A stretch of DNA of 45,942 nucleotides from Elusimicrobiota bacterium (GCA_002401485.1 NVTF01000063.1:1-45942), one strand, 5' to 3'. Counted from the first letter of the stretch, positions 1-8,981 are shown. Notes: generated from the sequence alone by a model not told the origin. Translations and numbers: made by a program.

Positions 1-3000
1 GGAGAAATAGCGGGGAGCCAAATCCTACCGCCGTCCCGCCCCACGAAACGACAAACGAGGAAAGAATGGATCCGCCGTCCGAAGACGCGAGAACGATCGC
101 GGATTGAGCCGAGGCATCGGCAACATTAAGAATGCCGGTTCCGCCCGCGCCCAATCCAAGAAACGGGAGCGCCATCCAGGCCCATGTCTTTTTGCCTGAT
201 TTCGGCACCGCCTTGCGTTGGCTTTCCTGGGCTTTTTGCTCAACCTTGCCCTGTTCTTCGATCAGTCTTTCGACGCCTTCCTGGATTTCCGAATCCGAGG
301 GGCGTGCAGCCTTCTCCTTGCCGTCCTTGGGTTTGCCCTTTCCTTTCTTCCCCTTCTGATCGCCTTCCTGGTCGCCTTCCTGATCTCCTTCTTGGTCGCC
401 TTTTTGATCGCCCTTCTGGTCCCCTTTCTTATCTCCCTTTTTGCCTTTTTTACCCTTCTTGCCTTTTTTCCCTTTGCCGTCTTTCTGGTTCTTCTGCTGT
501 TCCTTCAGCAATTCCATGGCGACTTCAAGGTTCCACTTTGCCTTCAGGTTCGTATGGTCGCTGAGGAGGGCCTCGCGATAGAAATCGATCGCTTGGCCGA
601 GATCCTTGCGCATGATCGCGGCATTGCCCATGTTGTAGAGGACCTGAGCTGCTTTGACGGGGTCCTCAATCCGGTCGAGGTACTCCTTATAGCTGGCTAC
701 CGCGCGGTCGATGTCGCCCTGGCGCAGGTAGGTATTGCCCATGTTGAAGAAAATTTCCGGGATGTCCGGGTACTTTTCAAGGGCTTGGGCGTATTTCTTT
801 AAGGCCTCGCCGTATTGGCCTTGGTGATAGAGCGTGTTGGCCCGTCTCATCTCTTCGGGCATTTTGGTGAGAGGCAGGGACTCGATAATGCCTTTTGTCG
901 TTTTTGCGGGTGTTTGTTGGGTTTGTTCGGCGGCGGCAACAATCTGGACGGCATCCCCGCCTAGCGGGTTATTTGCGAGTTTCGTGACATCCACATTGGA
1001 TACAAATCCAATCTGCGCCATGAGAGCAAAGGCGGCCAACTTGCGCAGGCGTGTATTGGACAGCGTGGCCTCGCCGAAAAGCGCGAGCATGGCGAGAATC
1101 GCGAAGTACAGTTGCAGTTCCTTGATCGAAACCTGTGACTTTACGAGTGCGGGACTCTTCTCGAGGCGGTTGATATCCATGAGGGCGTCCGCCATGCCCT
1201 CCGCGTCGCTGGCGGCGAAGTACAGGCCGCCTGTCTTTTCCGCGACCGCTTCCAGGGTCGCCTGGCTGGTTCCGCTGACGCCGATGCCGACGGTGTAGAT
1301 TTTGACGCCGAGATTTTTTGCGATCGCGGCGGCGTCGATGGGATTAATGCCGGTGTTGGACATCCCGTCGGTGAAGATGACCAGGATTTTTACGCGTCCC
1401 GGCTGCAGAACCTTTTCCATCAAATCGGGATACTGTTTGGCGAAGGTGAGGGCTTCGGCGAGACCTTTGTGGTCGAGAATCTCGCGCATTTGTACCGCAC
1501 GGGAATCCTTGTCGAGGTTGAGTTCGCGAATATTGACCTTAAAGAAGTGACTGATGCCGCCCAGCATCGCCTTGCCCATGGCGGTGGAGCCCTTGGTTTC
1601 GATTTCCTTCAAAATCGATAGAATCGCGTCGTAATCGTTGGTCAGTGCGGAATTCAGATAAGGGTTATCCGAGAATTCTTGAATACCGACTCGGTTGGTT
1701 GTTCCACGGCGTTGTTCGAGAACGTAGGCGCGTACGGCCGCCTTGAGGCCCTCAAGCTTGTCGCCGCTCATCGAGCCCGAAACATCCGGTACCACCACCA
1801 TGTCGGTCGAAGGCACGTATGTCTTTTGACGTTCGACGCCCATCTGGGGCCCGGCTAGAGCAATAACCAGCGATACCAATCCGACGAAGCGAAGGACGGG
1901 GGAAAGCCACTTAAAGCGTTGGCGGAAGGTTTTCTTGTCGGAAAGGGTCGCGGTATCGGAAACCGTGATACCTTCCTTCTTTTTCTTGGAGAGCATCTTC
2001 CAACCGACCCACGCGATCGCCGGCAGAAGAGCGAGGAGAATCCAGGGGTTGGCGAAGGAGAACGACGCTGTGCCCACGCCCAGCAAGGTCGCCCAACTCG
2101 CCGTGGAACGTTTGTCGCCGGTGCTCTTGCTTTTGTCTTCGAGGCTTTCCAGGAGGGCATCGAGTCCGGCGAGCAGCCGTCGTCGGGTTTCGGGTGTATC
2201 CGAGACGCCGTCAAACCGCGCTTTTTCCGCCGAGCGTGCAAGATTGATCGCGAGGGCAATCTGCTCGTTGGTGTAGGAGATTTTGTTGTTCGGGTACTGC
2301 GACGCGTCTTTCAAGTCGCGCTCGAGCGTCGCGGCGTTGCGTTCGATCTTCGAAAGACCGGCGAAGTCGGTCATGAGGCGAACGACGGCCTCCGTCGCAG
2401 TGTCGAAGAAATCAGGTCCCGGCAGCGCGTAGGAGCCTTTCTGGAGCGCTCCCAGAACCTCCCGAACTTCTTCGAGCATCGGGGTGTAGAAGCGTTCAGC
2501 TTTACGCTTGCGGCGCTGGGCGGCGATCAGTCGTTCGGCTCCTATTAGGAAGAGCACGCCCAGCGGCAGCGTCAGGAGCCAAAGGAGATTGGCGCTTTCG
2601 CCGCGCTGAAGATCGATAATGTCCTTGAATCCGATTTTTTTCCAATCGGGAGTCAGAACGGAATCCACGGTAAACTCCGTTGTGGGAATCTTGATTTCGA
2701 TATCGTCCTTGGTTGGGTCCGAAGCGGGGACACGAATGACCGCGTCTTCGATTTTAAGCGCACCGTCATCAAAGACGATGATCTTAAAGACGAAGGTGTG
2801 TTCGGCTCCCGGAGCTAAATCGAGTCCCTTGGCCGAGTCTTCGGGGCTTTCCACGATTTCAAGCGTGAAGGGCATCGACTCTTCGAGAGCTTGGCGAACG
2901 GAGGAAAGCGCCATCGCGCGGTCGGAACCGTTCTTGATCGTGATTCGCAGTTCGACCGGTTCGCCGATGGTTAAATCGTCCCTTTGGATGACCGTGGTTT

Positions 3001-3919
3001 GAACTTCGACCTTTTGCGCGGCGATTGCGACAGGATCCTGTTCAACAACGATGGACAGGCTTGCGGGGGAGTTTTGATCGACATTGCCGGCGGGAGCCGT
3101 TTGTTGGGTTTCTTGGGCAAGGGCTGCTTGCCCCGGCAGCCAACCCGGAACAAAGGTAAGGAACATGGAGAAGACGGCGATGGTCAGGGTTTTTGAGAAA
3201 CGTCCGGTAACCGTGGTCCACACGCGCGAGGCTGATTTGGCTGGAGTGGGTTGGGTTTTGTCGGCGGTGTTAACCGCTAACGGGACCTTGTCGGCGGCGG
3301 AGACGGCAGCGTTTGATGGGAGAAAGCGGGTTAAAACCGCTCCGATGTTCCTGCTTTTTCCTATAGAGGAAAATTGAGCGGAGACCGGGGTTAAATCTGA
3401 ACTTGTTTTTCGCTGTTTAAGAGCGCCGGAAAGCAGGATTTGAAGTTTGTCGCCGGATGTATGAGCGGCGGCGTCCCCGGAGGCGTCCGAAGCAATGACC
3501 TCGATTTCAGGGGCTGCATTTTGGGCGATTCCCACGATGGCTTTGCGCGTGTGTGTTCGTGGGAGCGTCTTTCCGGCGGTTTTTGCTTCGCGCCCTGCCG
3601 TTGTTGTTCCAGCGGCGGAGGCGGAAATCCTTGAAGGAATATGGGCAATTGGAGCCGTGAGATTCGCGGGAGAATCAAAAATTACGGGGGCCAGTGTGGG
3701 GAGAACGGAGCCTCCGATTGCGGGAGTGGTGAGGGAGCCGGGGACGGCCAGCGTTAATACGGAACCCGCTCCTTGGGTCGGGCCTACGATCCGGCTGGTT
3801 GCCGCAGCCCGTGATGCCGACCCGTTGACAACCGAAGCCATGGCACTAATCGCCAAGGGGCCTGGCGAAATAATGAGAAGAGCGGCTGCGAGCGCAGAAG
3901 AGATAATTCGGCGTGTCAC
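1..3919 (-). CDS. Giant BatD/BatA/BatC-like fusion protein (partial, runs off left edge)
   Basis: The frame is open from a GTG at 3919 to position 1, so at least 1306 residues are visible and the C-terminus is missing. A signal peptide (about residues 1-26) is followed by a Pro/Ala/Thr-rich leader to about 235. A second signal-like hydrophobic segment ending in GQAALAQ (about 241-272) precedes a BatD-like beta-sandwich region and a membrane helix (about 440-460). Next come a helical stretch, two BatA-type helices (about 610-690) and a von Willebrand A domain. Its MIDAS motif is intact: DVSGSMS near 710, a Thr in KGSTAMG, and FTDG. Then follow another helix, TPRs (about 1010-1110), a Lys/Gly/Asp/Gln repeat and a coiled segment. 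In most bacteria these parts are separate genes of the Bat (aerotolerance-type) operon, associated with MoxR ATPases; here they are one chain. GTG is preferred to ATG 3841 because it supplies the signal peptide. Function is inferred from the family. Confidence 0.85.
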   Translation of the reverse strand, partial: MTRRIISSALAAALLIISPGPLAISAMASVVNGSASRAAATSRIVGPTQGAGSVLTLAVPGSLTTPAIGGSVLPTLAPVIFDSPANLTAPIAHIPSRISASAAGTTTAGREAKTAGKTLPRTHTRKAIVGIAQNAAPEIEVIASDASGDAAAHTSGDKLQILLSGALKQRKTSSDLTPVSAQFSSIGKSRNIGAVLTRFLPSNAAVSAADKVPLAVNTADKTQPTPAKSASRVWTTVTGRFSKTLTIAVFSMFLTFVPGWLPGQAALAQETQQTAPAGNVDQNSPASLSIVVEQDPVAIAAQKVEVQTTVIQRDDLTIGEPVELRITIKNGSDRAMALSSVRQALEESMPFTLEIVESPEDSAKGLDLAPGAEHTFVFKIIVFDDGALKIEDAVIRVPASDPTKDDIEIKIPTTEFTVDSVLTPDWKKIGFKDIIDLQRGESANLLWLLTLPLGVLFLIGAERLIAAQRRKRKAERFYTPMLEEVREVLGALQKGSYALPGPDFFDTATEAVVRLMTDFAGLSKIERNAATLERDLKDASQYPNNKISYTNEQIALAINLARSAEKARFDGVSDTPETRRRLLAGLDALLESLEDKSKSTGDKRSTASWATLLGVGTASFSFANPWILLALLPAIAWVGWKMLSKKKKEGITVSDTATLSDKKTFRQRFKWLSPVLRFVGLVSLVIALAGPQMGVERQKTYVPSTDMVVVPDVSGSMSGDKLEGLKAAVRAYVLEQRRGTTNRVGIQEFSDNPYLNSALTNDYDAILSILKEIETKGSTAMGKAMLGGISHFFKVNIRELNLDKDSRAVQMREILDHKGLAEALTFAKQYPDLMEKVLQPGRVKILVIFTDGMSNTGINPIDAAAIAKNLGVKIYTVGIGVSGTSQATLEAVAEKTGGLYFAASDAEGMADALMDINRLEKSPALVKSQVSIKELQLYFAILAMLALFGEATLSNTRLRKLAAFALMAQIGFVSNVDVTKLANNPLGGDAVQIVAAAEQTQQTPAKTTKGIIESLPLTKMPEEMRRANTLYHQGQYGEALKKYAQALEKYPDIPEIFFNMGNTYLRQGDIDRAVASYKEYLDRIEDPVKAAQVLYNMGNAAIMRKDLGQAIDFYREALLSDHTNLKAKWNLEVAMELLKEQQKNQKDGKGKKGKKGKKGKKGDKKGDQKGDQKGDQEGDQEGDQEGDQKGKKGKGKPKDGKEKAARPSDSEIQEGVERLIEEQGKVEQKAQESQRKAVPKSGKKTWAWMALPFLGLGAGGTGILNVADASAQSAIVLASSDGGSILSSFVVSWGGTAVGFGSPLFL
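331..480 (-). repeat. 12-bp coding repeat (KGDQ/KKG low-complexity tract)
   Basis: Within the Bat-like fusion, degenerate 12-bp units encode repeated Lys-Gly-Asp-Gln or Glu-Gly-Asp-Gln tetrapeptides, next to Lys-Lys-Gly triplets. The tract is strongly charged and probably forms a flexible linker after the TPRs. BatC-like proteins often have such a charged tail, so it also helps to place the TPR part of the fusion. Copy number may vary by slippage. Confidence 0.8.
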
Positions 3920-3987
3920 TCCAAAATAGTGTCAAAAAACATGAGTAATTAGTTGAGTCGCTTGGCCCTAAACTTTAAAGGATTGGG

Positions 3988-4011
3988 GCCTAGCTGGTTT
4001 TGGGTCCTAGG
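3988..4011 (-). promoter_or_regulatory. Upstream element GCCTAG-N7-TGGGTCCTAGG (copy A)
   Basis: Written on the plus strand, this is a dyad of CCTAG and CTAGG with 13 bases between the half sites. It lies 68 bp upstream of the GTG start of the Bat-like fusion gene. A second copy with the same N7 spacing and the same 68-bp distance lies upstream of the protease-SecA fusion gene (15212-15235). The identical offset suggests an operator or promoter element, which is an inference. Confidence 0.6.
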
Positions 4012-4103
4012 GGATGGGGAAATAAGCCTGTGCCAGGCTTTATAAGCTTAGTAATTAGACCTATTATCTGGGTCAATCTTCCCAAAAATGCATAAATGAA
4101 GGC

Positions 4104-5021
4104 ATGGCTGAGCGTCGCGTCGTTTCCCTGATTGCGAGTAGTACCGAAATTGCATGTGCGCTCGGACTTGAGGACAGTCTCGTCGGTCGCTCGCATGAGT
4201 GCGATTACCCAAATGGTATTTTGTCGCTTCCTGTTTTGACAAAACCCAAGATGGATCCGTCGAAATCCAGCGCGGCGATTGATGCGGATGTTAAGTCCCT
4301 GTTGTCGCAGGCTTTGTCTATTTATGAAGTTGATTCGATAAAACTTAAGGAACTCGCCCCCGACGTGATCCTCACGCAAATTCAATGCGAGGTCTGTGCA
4401 GTCAGCCGTGAGGATGTTGAACGCGCGCTGGGAGATTGGATAGGGGCCCGGCCCGATATTGTATCCTTGGAGCCGAACCGATTGGTGGATATCTGGGAAG
4501 ATGTCCGCAGGGTCGCGAAGGCGTGCGGGATTGCGGAGAAAGGAGAGGAGTTGGTAGCCTCGCTCGACGCCAGGATCGCCGCGATAAGAAAAAAAACCGA
4601 ATCACTGCCGCGACCTACTGTCGCCTGCATCGAGTGGATCGAGCCTCTGATGGCCGCAGGCAATTGGATCCCCGAACTCGTTGATGCCGCCGGAGGAATC
4701 AATCTGTTCGGCAAGGTCGGACTTCATTCCCCGTGGATGACGTTGGATGACCTCGTCGAAAAAGATCCTGACATCATTGTCATTCTGCCGTGCGGCTTTG
4801 ATATTAAAAGGACGCGCAGTGAAATGCCCGCCCTTGAGACGAAAGAGGCTTGGAAGGGTATGCGGGCGGTCAACGAGGGACGTGTTTTTGTTACCGACGG
4901 CAATCAGTATTTTAACCGACCGGGTCCCCGCGTCGTAGAATCCCTGGAAATTTTCACCGAAATCATTCATCCCGATGTTTTCGCGCCGAACCATCACCGC
5001 GTCGGATGGGAACCGCTTTGA
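4104..5021 (+). CDS. BtuF-like cobalamin/iron-chelate binding protein without signal peptide
   Basis: This 305-residue protein belongs to the periplasmic-binding-protein family of BtuF (COG0614). It opens with the usual RVVSLIASSTEIACALG segment, has an internal Cys-containing segment (QIQCEVC, about 92-98), and a C-terminal lobe with WIPELVDAAGG followed by DDLVEKDPDII. BtuF proteins capture vitamin B12 or related chelates for an ABC importer. No N-terminal hydrophobic signal is present and no ABC permease or ATPase lies nearby, so a cytoplasmic corrinoid-binding role is as likely as transport. Many bacteria carry such leaderless homologues. The next gene starts inside its last codons (16-bp overlap), so the two are probably co-translated. 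No cobalamin riboswitch was recognised upstream. Family assignment is firm; ligand is inferred. Confidence 0.8.
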   Translation: MAERRVVSLIASSTEIACALGLEDSLVGRSHECDYPNGILSLPVLTKPKMDPSKSSAAIDADVKSLLSQALSIYEVDSIKLKELAPDVILTQIQCEVCAVSREDVERALGDWIGARPDIVSLEPNRLVDIWEDVRRVAKACGIAEKGEELVASLDARIAAIRKKTESLPRPTVACIEWIEPLMAAGNWIPELVDAAGGINLFGKVGLHSPWMTLDDLVEKDPDIIVILPCGFDIKRTRSEMPALETKEAWKGMRAVNEGRVFVTDGNQYFNRPGPRVVESLEIFTEIIHPDVFAPNHHRVGWEPL

Positions 5022-6004
5022 GCCTGCTGGCTGAATGCATACAGGCGGCGGCCGCGGATTCGTTTGCGCCGCGAAAATCATTGTTCGAGGCGCTGCTGGC
5101 GCAAAAAACGTATTTGCTGGATGCTGAAACCAAGGACTCCTGTGATGGCTCTGAGCTCAATCTCTGGGCGGAAGAGGACTCGGATCTCGGCGGCATATGG
5201 GTCCCGTTGTTCTCAACAGCCGAATCCGCGATGGGTTATGCACAGTCCCTGCAAACTGAGGATGCCTTGCGCTGCGTGAGTCAGGCGCCGGGGCGCGTGT
5301 TTGAGTTGTTAACCGCTATCCCGCGGATCGCAGGCGTGCGGCTCGATCCGCCGGGAGAAGAGGTTGCAGGACTTGAATGGAGCGAACTTCGGGCTCTTTC
5401 GGAGGGCCGACTGCCCGATGAAGGGCCGCACCTGTACGACCTGCCGGATGGACCGTTTCCAATGCCCAGCGGCTTGCGCGGCCGTTTCGGGCAGTTGGAA
5501 GCGTCACGCGTTGGCTTCAAGGGCCGTCAGGTTGTGTTCCCCGATGAGGCGCCTCTGGCGCTGGAGGACTTTAGGCGGTGGGTACGCCTTACGCTGGATG
5601 ATCACGAGGAGGCGTGGACGCCGTGTCGGCATTTTGCGGCATTGATGCGCCGTAAGGCTTCGTTTGACCATGATCCGCAGTTGGAAACGGAACTCATTGC
5701 TGCGTTGATCGAATTCGAGATGTATGGGGATGCAGAAGCGGTTTGCGGGCGGCTGGTTCTTGAGCCGGGCCGGGCGGGATTTTCCTTGGGACAATTGGCG
5801 CGTATTTATCGCCGATCAGGGCGTCTGGACGAGTGTTTGCGCATTTGCGAAGAAGGGTTGCTGGATTATCCTGATGAGGCGGCCCTTTATCGTAATTTGA
5901 CCTTGGGGCGTGCGGAGCTCGAAGACCTGGAAGGGGCCCGTGAGGCCGCGCGGGGTGGGCTTGAGCGCTTCCCACTAGACGCCACGCTGCGCCGTTTTGT
6001 GTAA
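5006..6004 (+). CDS. SseB-domain protein with C-terminal TPR repeats
   Basis: The 332-residue product has no signal peptide or membrane helix and should be cytoplasmic. Residues about 30-130 resemble the SseB N-terminal domain: a LLAQKTYLLD strand, then WVPLFSTAESAMGYA and a Pro-rich turn. The C-terminal third (about 225-332) forms helix pairs typical of TPR, including the repeat LDECLRICEEGLLDYPDEA. SseB-type domains are poorly understood; TPRs suggest a scaffold for protein contacts. The start at 5006 lies 16 bp inside the BtuF-like gene, which argues for coupling. No catalytic motif is visible, and the link to corrinoid binding is unknown. Confidence 0.75.
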   Translation: MGTALSLLAECIQAAAADSFAPRKSLFEALLAQKTYLLDAETKDSCDGSELNLWAEEDSDLGGIWVPLFSTAESAMGYAQSLQTEDALRCVSQAPGRVFELLTAIPRIAGVRLDPPGEEVAGLEWSELRALSEGRLPDEGPHLYDLPDGPFPMPSGLRGRFGQLEASRVGFKGRQVVFPDEAPLALEDFRRWVRLTLDDHEEAWTPCRHFAALMRRKASFDHDPQLETELIAALIEFEMYGDAEAVCGRLVLEPGRAGFSLGQLARIYRRSGRLDECLRICEEGLLDYPDEAALYRNLTLGRAELEDLEGAREAARGGLERFPLDATLRRFV

Positions 6005-6077
6005 CATTCCCGACATTGCGAAAATGGCGTTGACGGTGTATAACGTTATCTGAATCCGTATTTGGGGTATAACCACC

Positions 6078-6734
6078 ATGAGCCGCAAAAACTTTTTCGT
6101 CTTCGCACTAATAACCTGCTTCCTTGCTCCTGAACTCGCGTTCGCTCAACGCGGAAGTTCCATGGGCGGCTATCGCCGCGGATCGCGCGTGGGAAGCGAA
6201 CGTCCGCGCAAGGAAAAAAAGGTAAAGAAATCTAAAAAGTCGCGGCGCAAGAAAAAACGTTCGCGCAATGATGACGAGGAATCATCCCCGCAAGTCACCG
6301 TGGGTTCCGATAAGGAGAGCATCGAAGCCTATCTGCAAAGCCGTCTTGGTGAGGCGAAGAAGAATCATAAGAGCCAGGATAAGTGGGGACGCGGGCTGAC
6401 GGGCGCGTGGTCGAAATTTTGGACTCAGATGTACGACGATCGCAGAAAGTTTGAGATTCGAATCGCACGTCAGCGGTTAAATCTTTTTGAATCCCTCGAT
6501 TCGCTTGATTCATCGTTTCATGGACAAACGATCTCCGACTTCGAACGCCTTCAGACCAATATCATCAAGTCGTTTGAGGCGCAGCAGTCTCAGAAAATGA
6601 AGGACTACTTCGCGGTTCTCTTAGCGGACCTGCGATCCTTTCAATCCGAGCAGGAAGCAGGGCGCGTGCGTTTGGGGCGGGAAGCCGCAGAAGCCTGGCG
6701 CGCCCAAAAGGCCGCCAGCATGAACCCTCGCTAA
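6078..6734 (+). CDS. Small secreted basic/coiled-coil protein, unknown function
   Basis: This 218-residue protein has a clear signal peptide (MSRKNFFVFALITCFLAPELAFA, cleavage after about residue 23, given here only to locate it). After it come a Gly/Arg stretch and a very basic Lys/Arg block (about 45-62). The rest (about 75-218) is predicted helical with heptad-like Leu/Phe spacing and no cysteines. It resembles no family that I recognise. The basic block could bind nucleic acid, peptidoglycan or acidic surface polymers, but nothing in the sequence decides this. It stands alone between a 73-bp gap and a convergent acyltransferase gene, and its stop codon lies inside a palindrome shared with that gene. 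Confidence 0.75.
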   Translation: MSRKNFFVFALITCFLAPELAFAQRGSSMGGYRRGSRVGSERPRKEKKVKKSKKSRRKKKRSRNDDEESSPQVTVGSDKESIEAYLQSRLGEAKKNHKSQDKWGRGLTGAWSKFWTQMYDDRRKFEIRIARQRLNLFESLDSLDSSFHGQTISDFERLQTNIIKSFEAQQSQKMKDYFAVLLADLRSFQSEQEAGRVRLGREAAEAWRAQKAASMNPR

Positions 6735-6762
6735 GTAAGCGGGGTCATACCCCGGTTACTTA
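6732..6762. terminator. Bidirectional stem-loop between convergent genes
   Basis: The arms TAAGTAAGCGGGG and CCCCGGTTACTTA pair over 13 positions with one G-G mismatch and a TCATA loop. The outer TAA on each strand is the stop codon of the gene reading into it: the secreted basic protein on plus and plsC on minus. This is consistent with a shared terminator, although neither side has a long T tract. A degenerate relative lies at 25035-25067. Confidence 0.6.
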
Positions 6763-7587
6763 AGGAGCGTAGAGGCGAAATAGGAAGGGTAGTTTTGAAA
6801 GCAGGTGGCGGCGGTATCGGCGGTAGCGGCTTAGAACAAGCTTCATCCGCGCCACTTCCCCAAAAGCCTTTTTGATCGCCGCATCGGCGGTTTCGCGGTC
6901 TGCGGGTTTATCTTGAAATTCGCTTAAGTCCGCAGCGGGGCCGTAATACAGATAAATGGTGTTGAAGACGCGCGGCCAAAAGTGGCCGATGGGCAGGGTG
7001 CGGTCCATGCCGTCCATACAAACCGGAATGGCCCGTGATTTGTTCTTGAGCATCACATAACCGATGCCGGAACGCGGCTTGAGCAGGCGGCCGTCGCGCG
7101 AGCGTGTGCCTTCCGGGAAAACAATCATGATGCCGTTCTTAAGGCAGGACTGCATGCGCTTCATCGCAGAAAAATCTTTGCGGCCCTTTTTGACGGGGAT
7201 GCACTTCCAGTTGTCCGCGAAGAATCGCATGATCGGATTTCCAAAGAAATTTTCGTGCGCGGCGGGCAGCCAGGGCAGCAGCATGGGTTTGATGAGGCTT
7301 TTGGGAAAAAACACCGAACCGCCAACCAGAAAGCCGTCGATCATCGATTGGTGATTCGGCAGCAGCACCGTGTTGGGTTCTTCGGGGACATTCTCCCGGC
7401 CGATTACAATTGTGCGGTTGAAGATCTCAAAGAAGCACATCGCGATGAACGCGCTGAAATTGGTAATCGCCCACCGGGTGAAGGGCCAGAAGAAATGAAA
7501 GACGGGTCCGCGTCGTTCGATCCGCTCGTGATCGATCCCTGCTTTTGAAGGTTCGGTTTCCGGTTTTTCAGCGAGGGCTTCGTTCAC
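6760..7587 (-). CDS. plsC: 1-acyl-sn-glycerol-3-phosphate acyltransferase family protein
   Basis: The product (275 residues from GTG 7587) transfers an acyl chain to lysophosphatidate or a related acceptor at the inner membrane, a step in phospholipid synthesis. A hydrophobic stretch lies at about 30-55. The NHQSMID motif (NHxxxxD, about 77-83) supplies the catalytic His and Asp, and FPEGTRSRDG (about 156-165) is the acceptor-binding motif. The gene upstream ends at 7584, so GTG and TGA overlap as GTGA, a typical coupling; I chose this start over another in-frame GTG at 7647. The C-terminus is Arg/Tyr-rich. PlsC-family members also acylate lipid A or ornithine lipids, so the exact acceptor is open. 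Confidence 0.85.
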   Translation of the reverse strand: MNEALAEKPETEPSKAGIDHERIERRGPVFHFFWPFTRWAITNFSAFIAMCFFEIFNRTIVIGRENVPEEPNTVLLPNHQSMIDGFLVGGSVFFPKSLIKPMLLPWLPAAHENFFGNPIMRFFADNWKCIPVKKGRKDFSAMKRMQSCLKNGIMIVFPEGTRSRDGRLLKPRSGIGYVMLKNKSRAIPVCMDGMDRTLPIGHFWPRVFNTIYLYYGPAADLSEFQDKPADRETADAAIKKAFGEVARMKLVLSRYRRYRRHLLSKLPFLFRLYAP

Positions 7588-8981
7588 GCAGCTACAATCT
7601 CTGCAGCCATTGTGGGGTCGGGTTTGCCTTGGTCTTGCCGGGTCCACCCCTTGTCTTCGTCGTACATTTTGGCAAGCTCGTCATCATAGAAGAACTTGTC
7701 TTCGCCAAAGGCCGGTTTTAAGTCTGTCAGCCACGAGGCTTTTTCGTCGTATTCCGCGAAGAATGGCCGGCCGACCCAATCCGGGTTGCGCGCTTGGAAG
7801 AAATTAAGAACAAAAACTTTCTCGCCTTTGATTTCGGCGACGCCGGTGACTTGAACCTTTCCGGGAGACGCCGACATGGATGGGCCGCGAACGGTTCGTG
7901 CGAGCCCCGACACCTGTTTGTAGGCATCCCGGAAAATCTCCCAGGACCGGACCAAGGGGACCTCGAAGAAGCGTTGGGCGCCGGTATCGCGCGCGACAAA
8001 CATGTAGTAGGGGACCATGCCCATGTTCACCTGCTGCTTCCACATGGTCGACCAAACCTTCGCGGAATCGTTGATGCCTTTCATGATCGGCGATTGGCAC
8101 CTAATTTGGGCCCCGGTTGCTCGAATATTCTCGATGGCGATGGCAACTTCCGGCGTCGACATTTCGACATGGTGGTTGAAGTGGGACATGATCGAGACAT
8201 GTTTGCCGGCATCGGCTATTTTTTTGAACAGATCGAGCATTTCCTGAGCGTCATCGTCGGTGACGAAGCGCTGCGGCCAATATTGGAGCGCCTTGGTTCC
8301 GATGCGAATGGTCTGGAGGCTGGGAACCTTGAGCAGCACATCCACGTAGACCTTAAAAAAGCGCGTCTTCATGATCATCGGGTCGCCGCCCGTAAAGAGA
8401 ACATCGGTCGTATAGGGATGTTCTTTCAGGTAAGCCGCCAATTGCTCGGCTTCCTGGGTCGCGAATTTGAGTCCTTCCATGCCCACAAACTGCGCCCATC
8501 GAAAACAAAAGGTGCAGTAGGCGTGGCAGGTTTGCCCCTGGGTGGGGAAGAATAAAATCGTCTCGCGGTACTTATGCTGCATTCCATCGAGCTTTTCCTC
8601 GTGGTGCACGGGGAGATTGTGCTGCATCTGGCCTGCAGGGTGGGGGTTGAGGTGTTCACGGATTTCGTTGGCAACCACCTTGATTTCCTTTGGGGAGGCG
8701 CCTGAATCGATCAGTTTTTCCATCTGAGCGAAGTGTTCCGGCTCGAGCATGTCGCGGTGCGGGAAGGTGAGGATGTAAATCGGATCGTTGGGAATGTTGT
8801 CCCAGTTGATGAGTTGGTTCACGCAGTAGGTGTTTGATTTGAAGGGGAGCACGTTGGCGACCACCCGAATGTCCTTTCGGATGCGTTCCGACAGCTGCTG
8901 CACCTGCGGAATCGATTCAAAATTAGAGAGCGTGATGCTCTTATATTTGAGGTCCCGGATTTCCTTATGGTTAGCGCTCAT
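7584..8981 (-). CDS. kamA: KamA-family radical SAM aminomutase-like protein
   Basis: This 465-residue protein has the radical SAM cluster motif CHAYCTFCFRW (CxxxCxxC), the GGDPMIM segment that follows it in lysine 2,3-aminomutases, and family blocks such as HFNHHVE and QSPIMKGIND. Lysine 2,3-aminomutase moves the alpha-amino group of lysine to C3 using PLP, SAM and a 4Fe-4S cluster. The PLP lysine region is probably near SASPGKVQVTG (about 375), but I cannot confirm the substrate. The start at 8981 was chosen because GGAG lies seven bases upstream. It is translationally coupled to plsC. An unusual possibility is a beta-lysine osmolyte or a beta-amino acid product, but no acetyltransferase is adjacent. 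Confidence 0.8.
   Translation of the reverse strand: MSANHKEIRDLKYKSITLSNFESIPQVQQLSERIRKDIRVVANVLPFKSNTYCVNQLINWDNIPNDPIYILTFPHRDMLEPEHFAQMEKLIDSGASPKEIKVVANEIREHLNPHPAGQMQHNLPVHHEEKLDGMQHKYRETILFFPTQGQTCHAYCTFCFRWAQFVGMEGLKFATQEAEQLAAYLKEHPYTTDVLFTGGDPMIMKTRFFKVYVDVLLKVPSLQTIRIGTKALQYWPQRFVTDDDAQEMLDLFKKIADAGKHVSIMSHFNHHVEMSTPEVAIAIENIRATGAQIRCQSPIMKGINDSAKVWSTMWKQQVNMGMVPYYMFVARDTGAQRFFEVPLVRSWEIFRDAYKQVSGLARTVRGPSMSASPGKVQVTGVAEIKGEKVFVLNFFQARNPDWVGRPFFAEYDEKASWLTDLKPAFGEDKFFYDDELAKMYDEDKGWTRQDQGKPDPTMAAEIVAA

Noticed and set aside
218-1550. Open frames on the plus strand opposite the Bat-like gene
   Set aside because: They are hydrophobic or Ser/Arg-rich translations of the antisense strand; the minus frame has clear VWA and TPR motifs.
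4022-4045. Hairpin AAGCCTG-TGCC-AGGCTT as terminator
   Set aside because: It lies upstream of both divergent genes, so it cannot end either transcript; a regulatory role cannot be judged.
6016-6078. Sigma-70 promoter TTGACG before the secreted basic protein
   Set aside because: No acceptable -10 at 16-18 bp was found; TATAAC lies too close.
7794-8555. Plus-strand frame of about 253 residues opposite kamA
   Set aside because: It is the antisense of a conserved radical SAM enzyme and has no recognisable domain.
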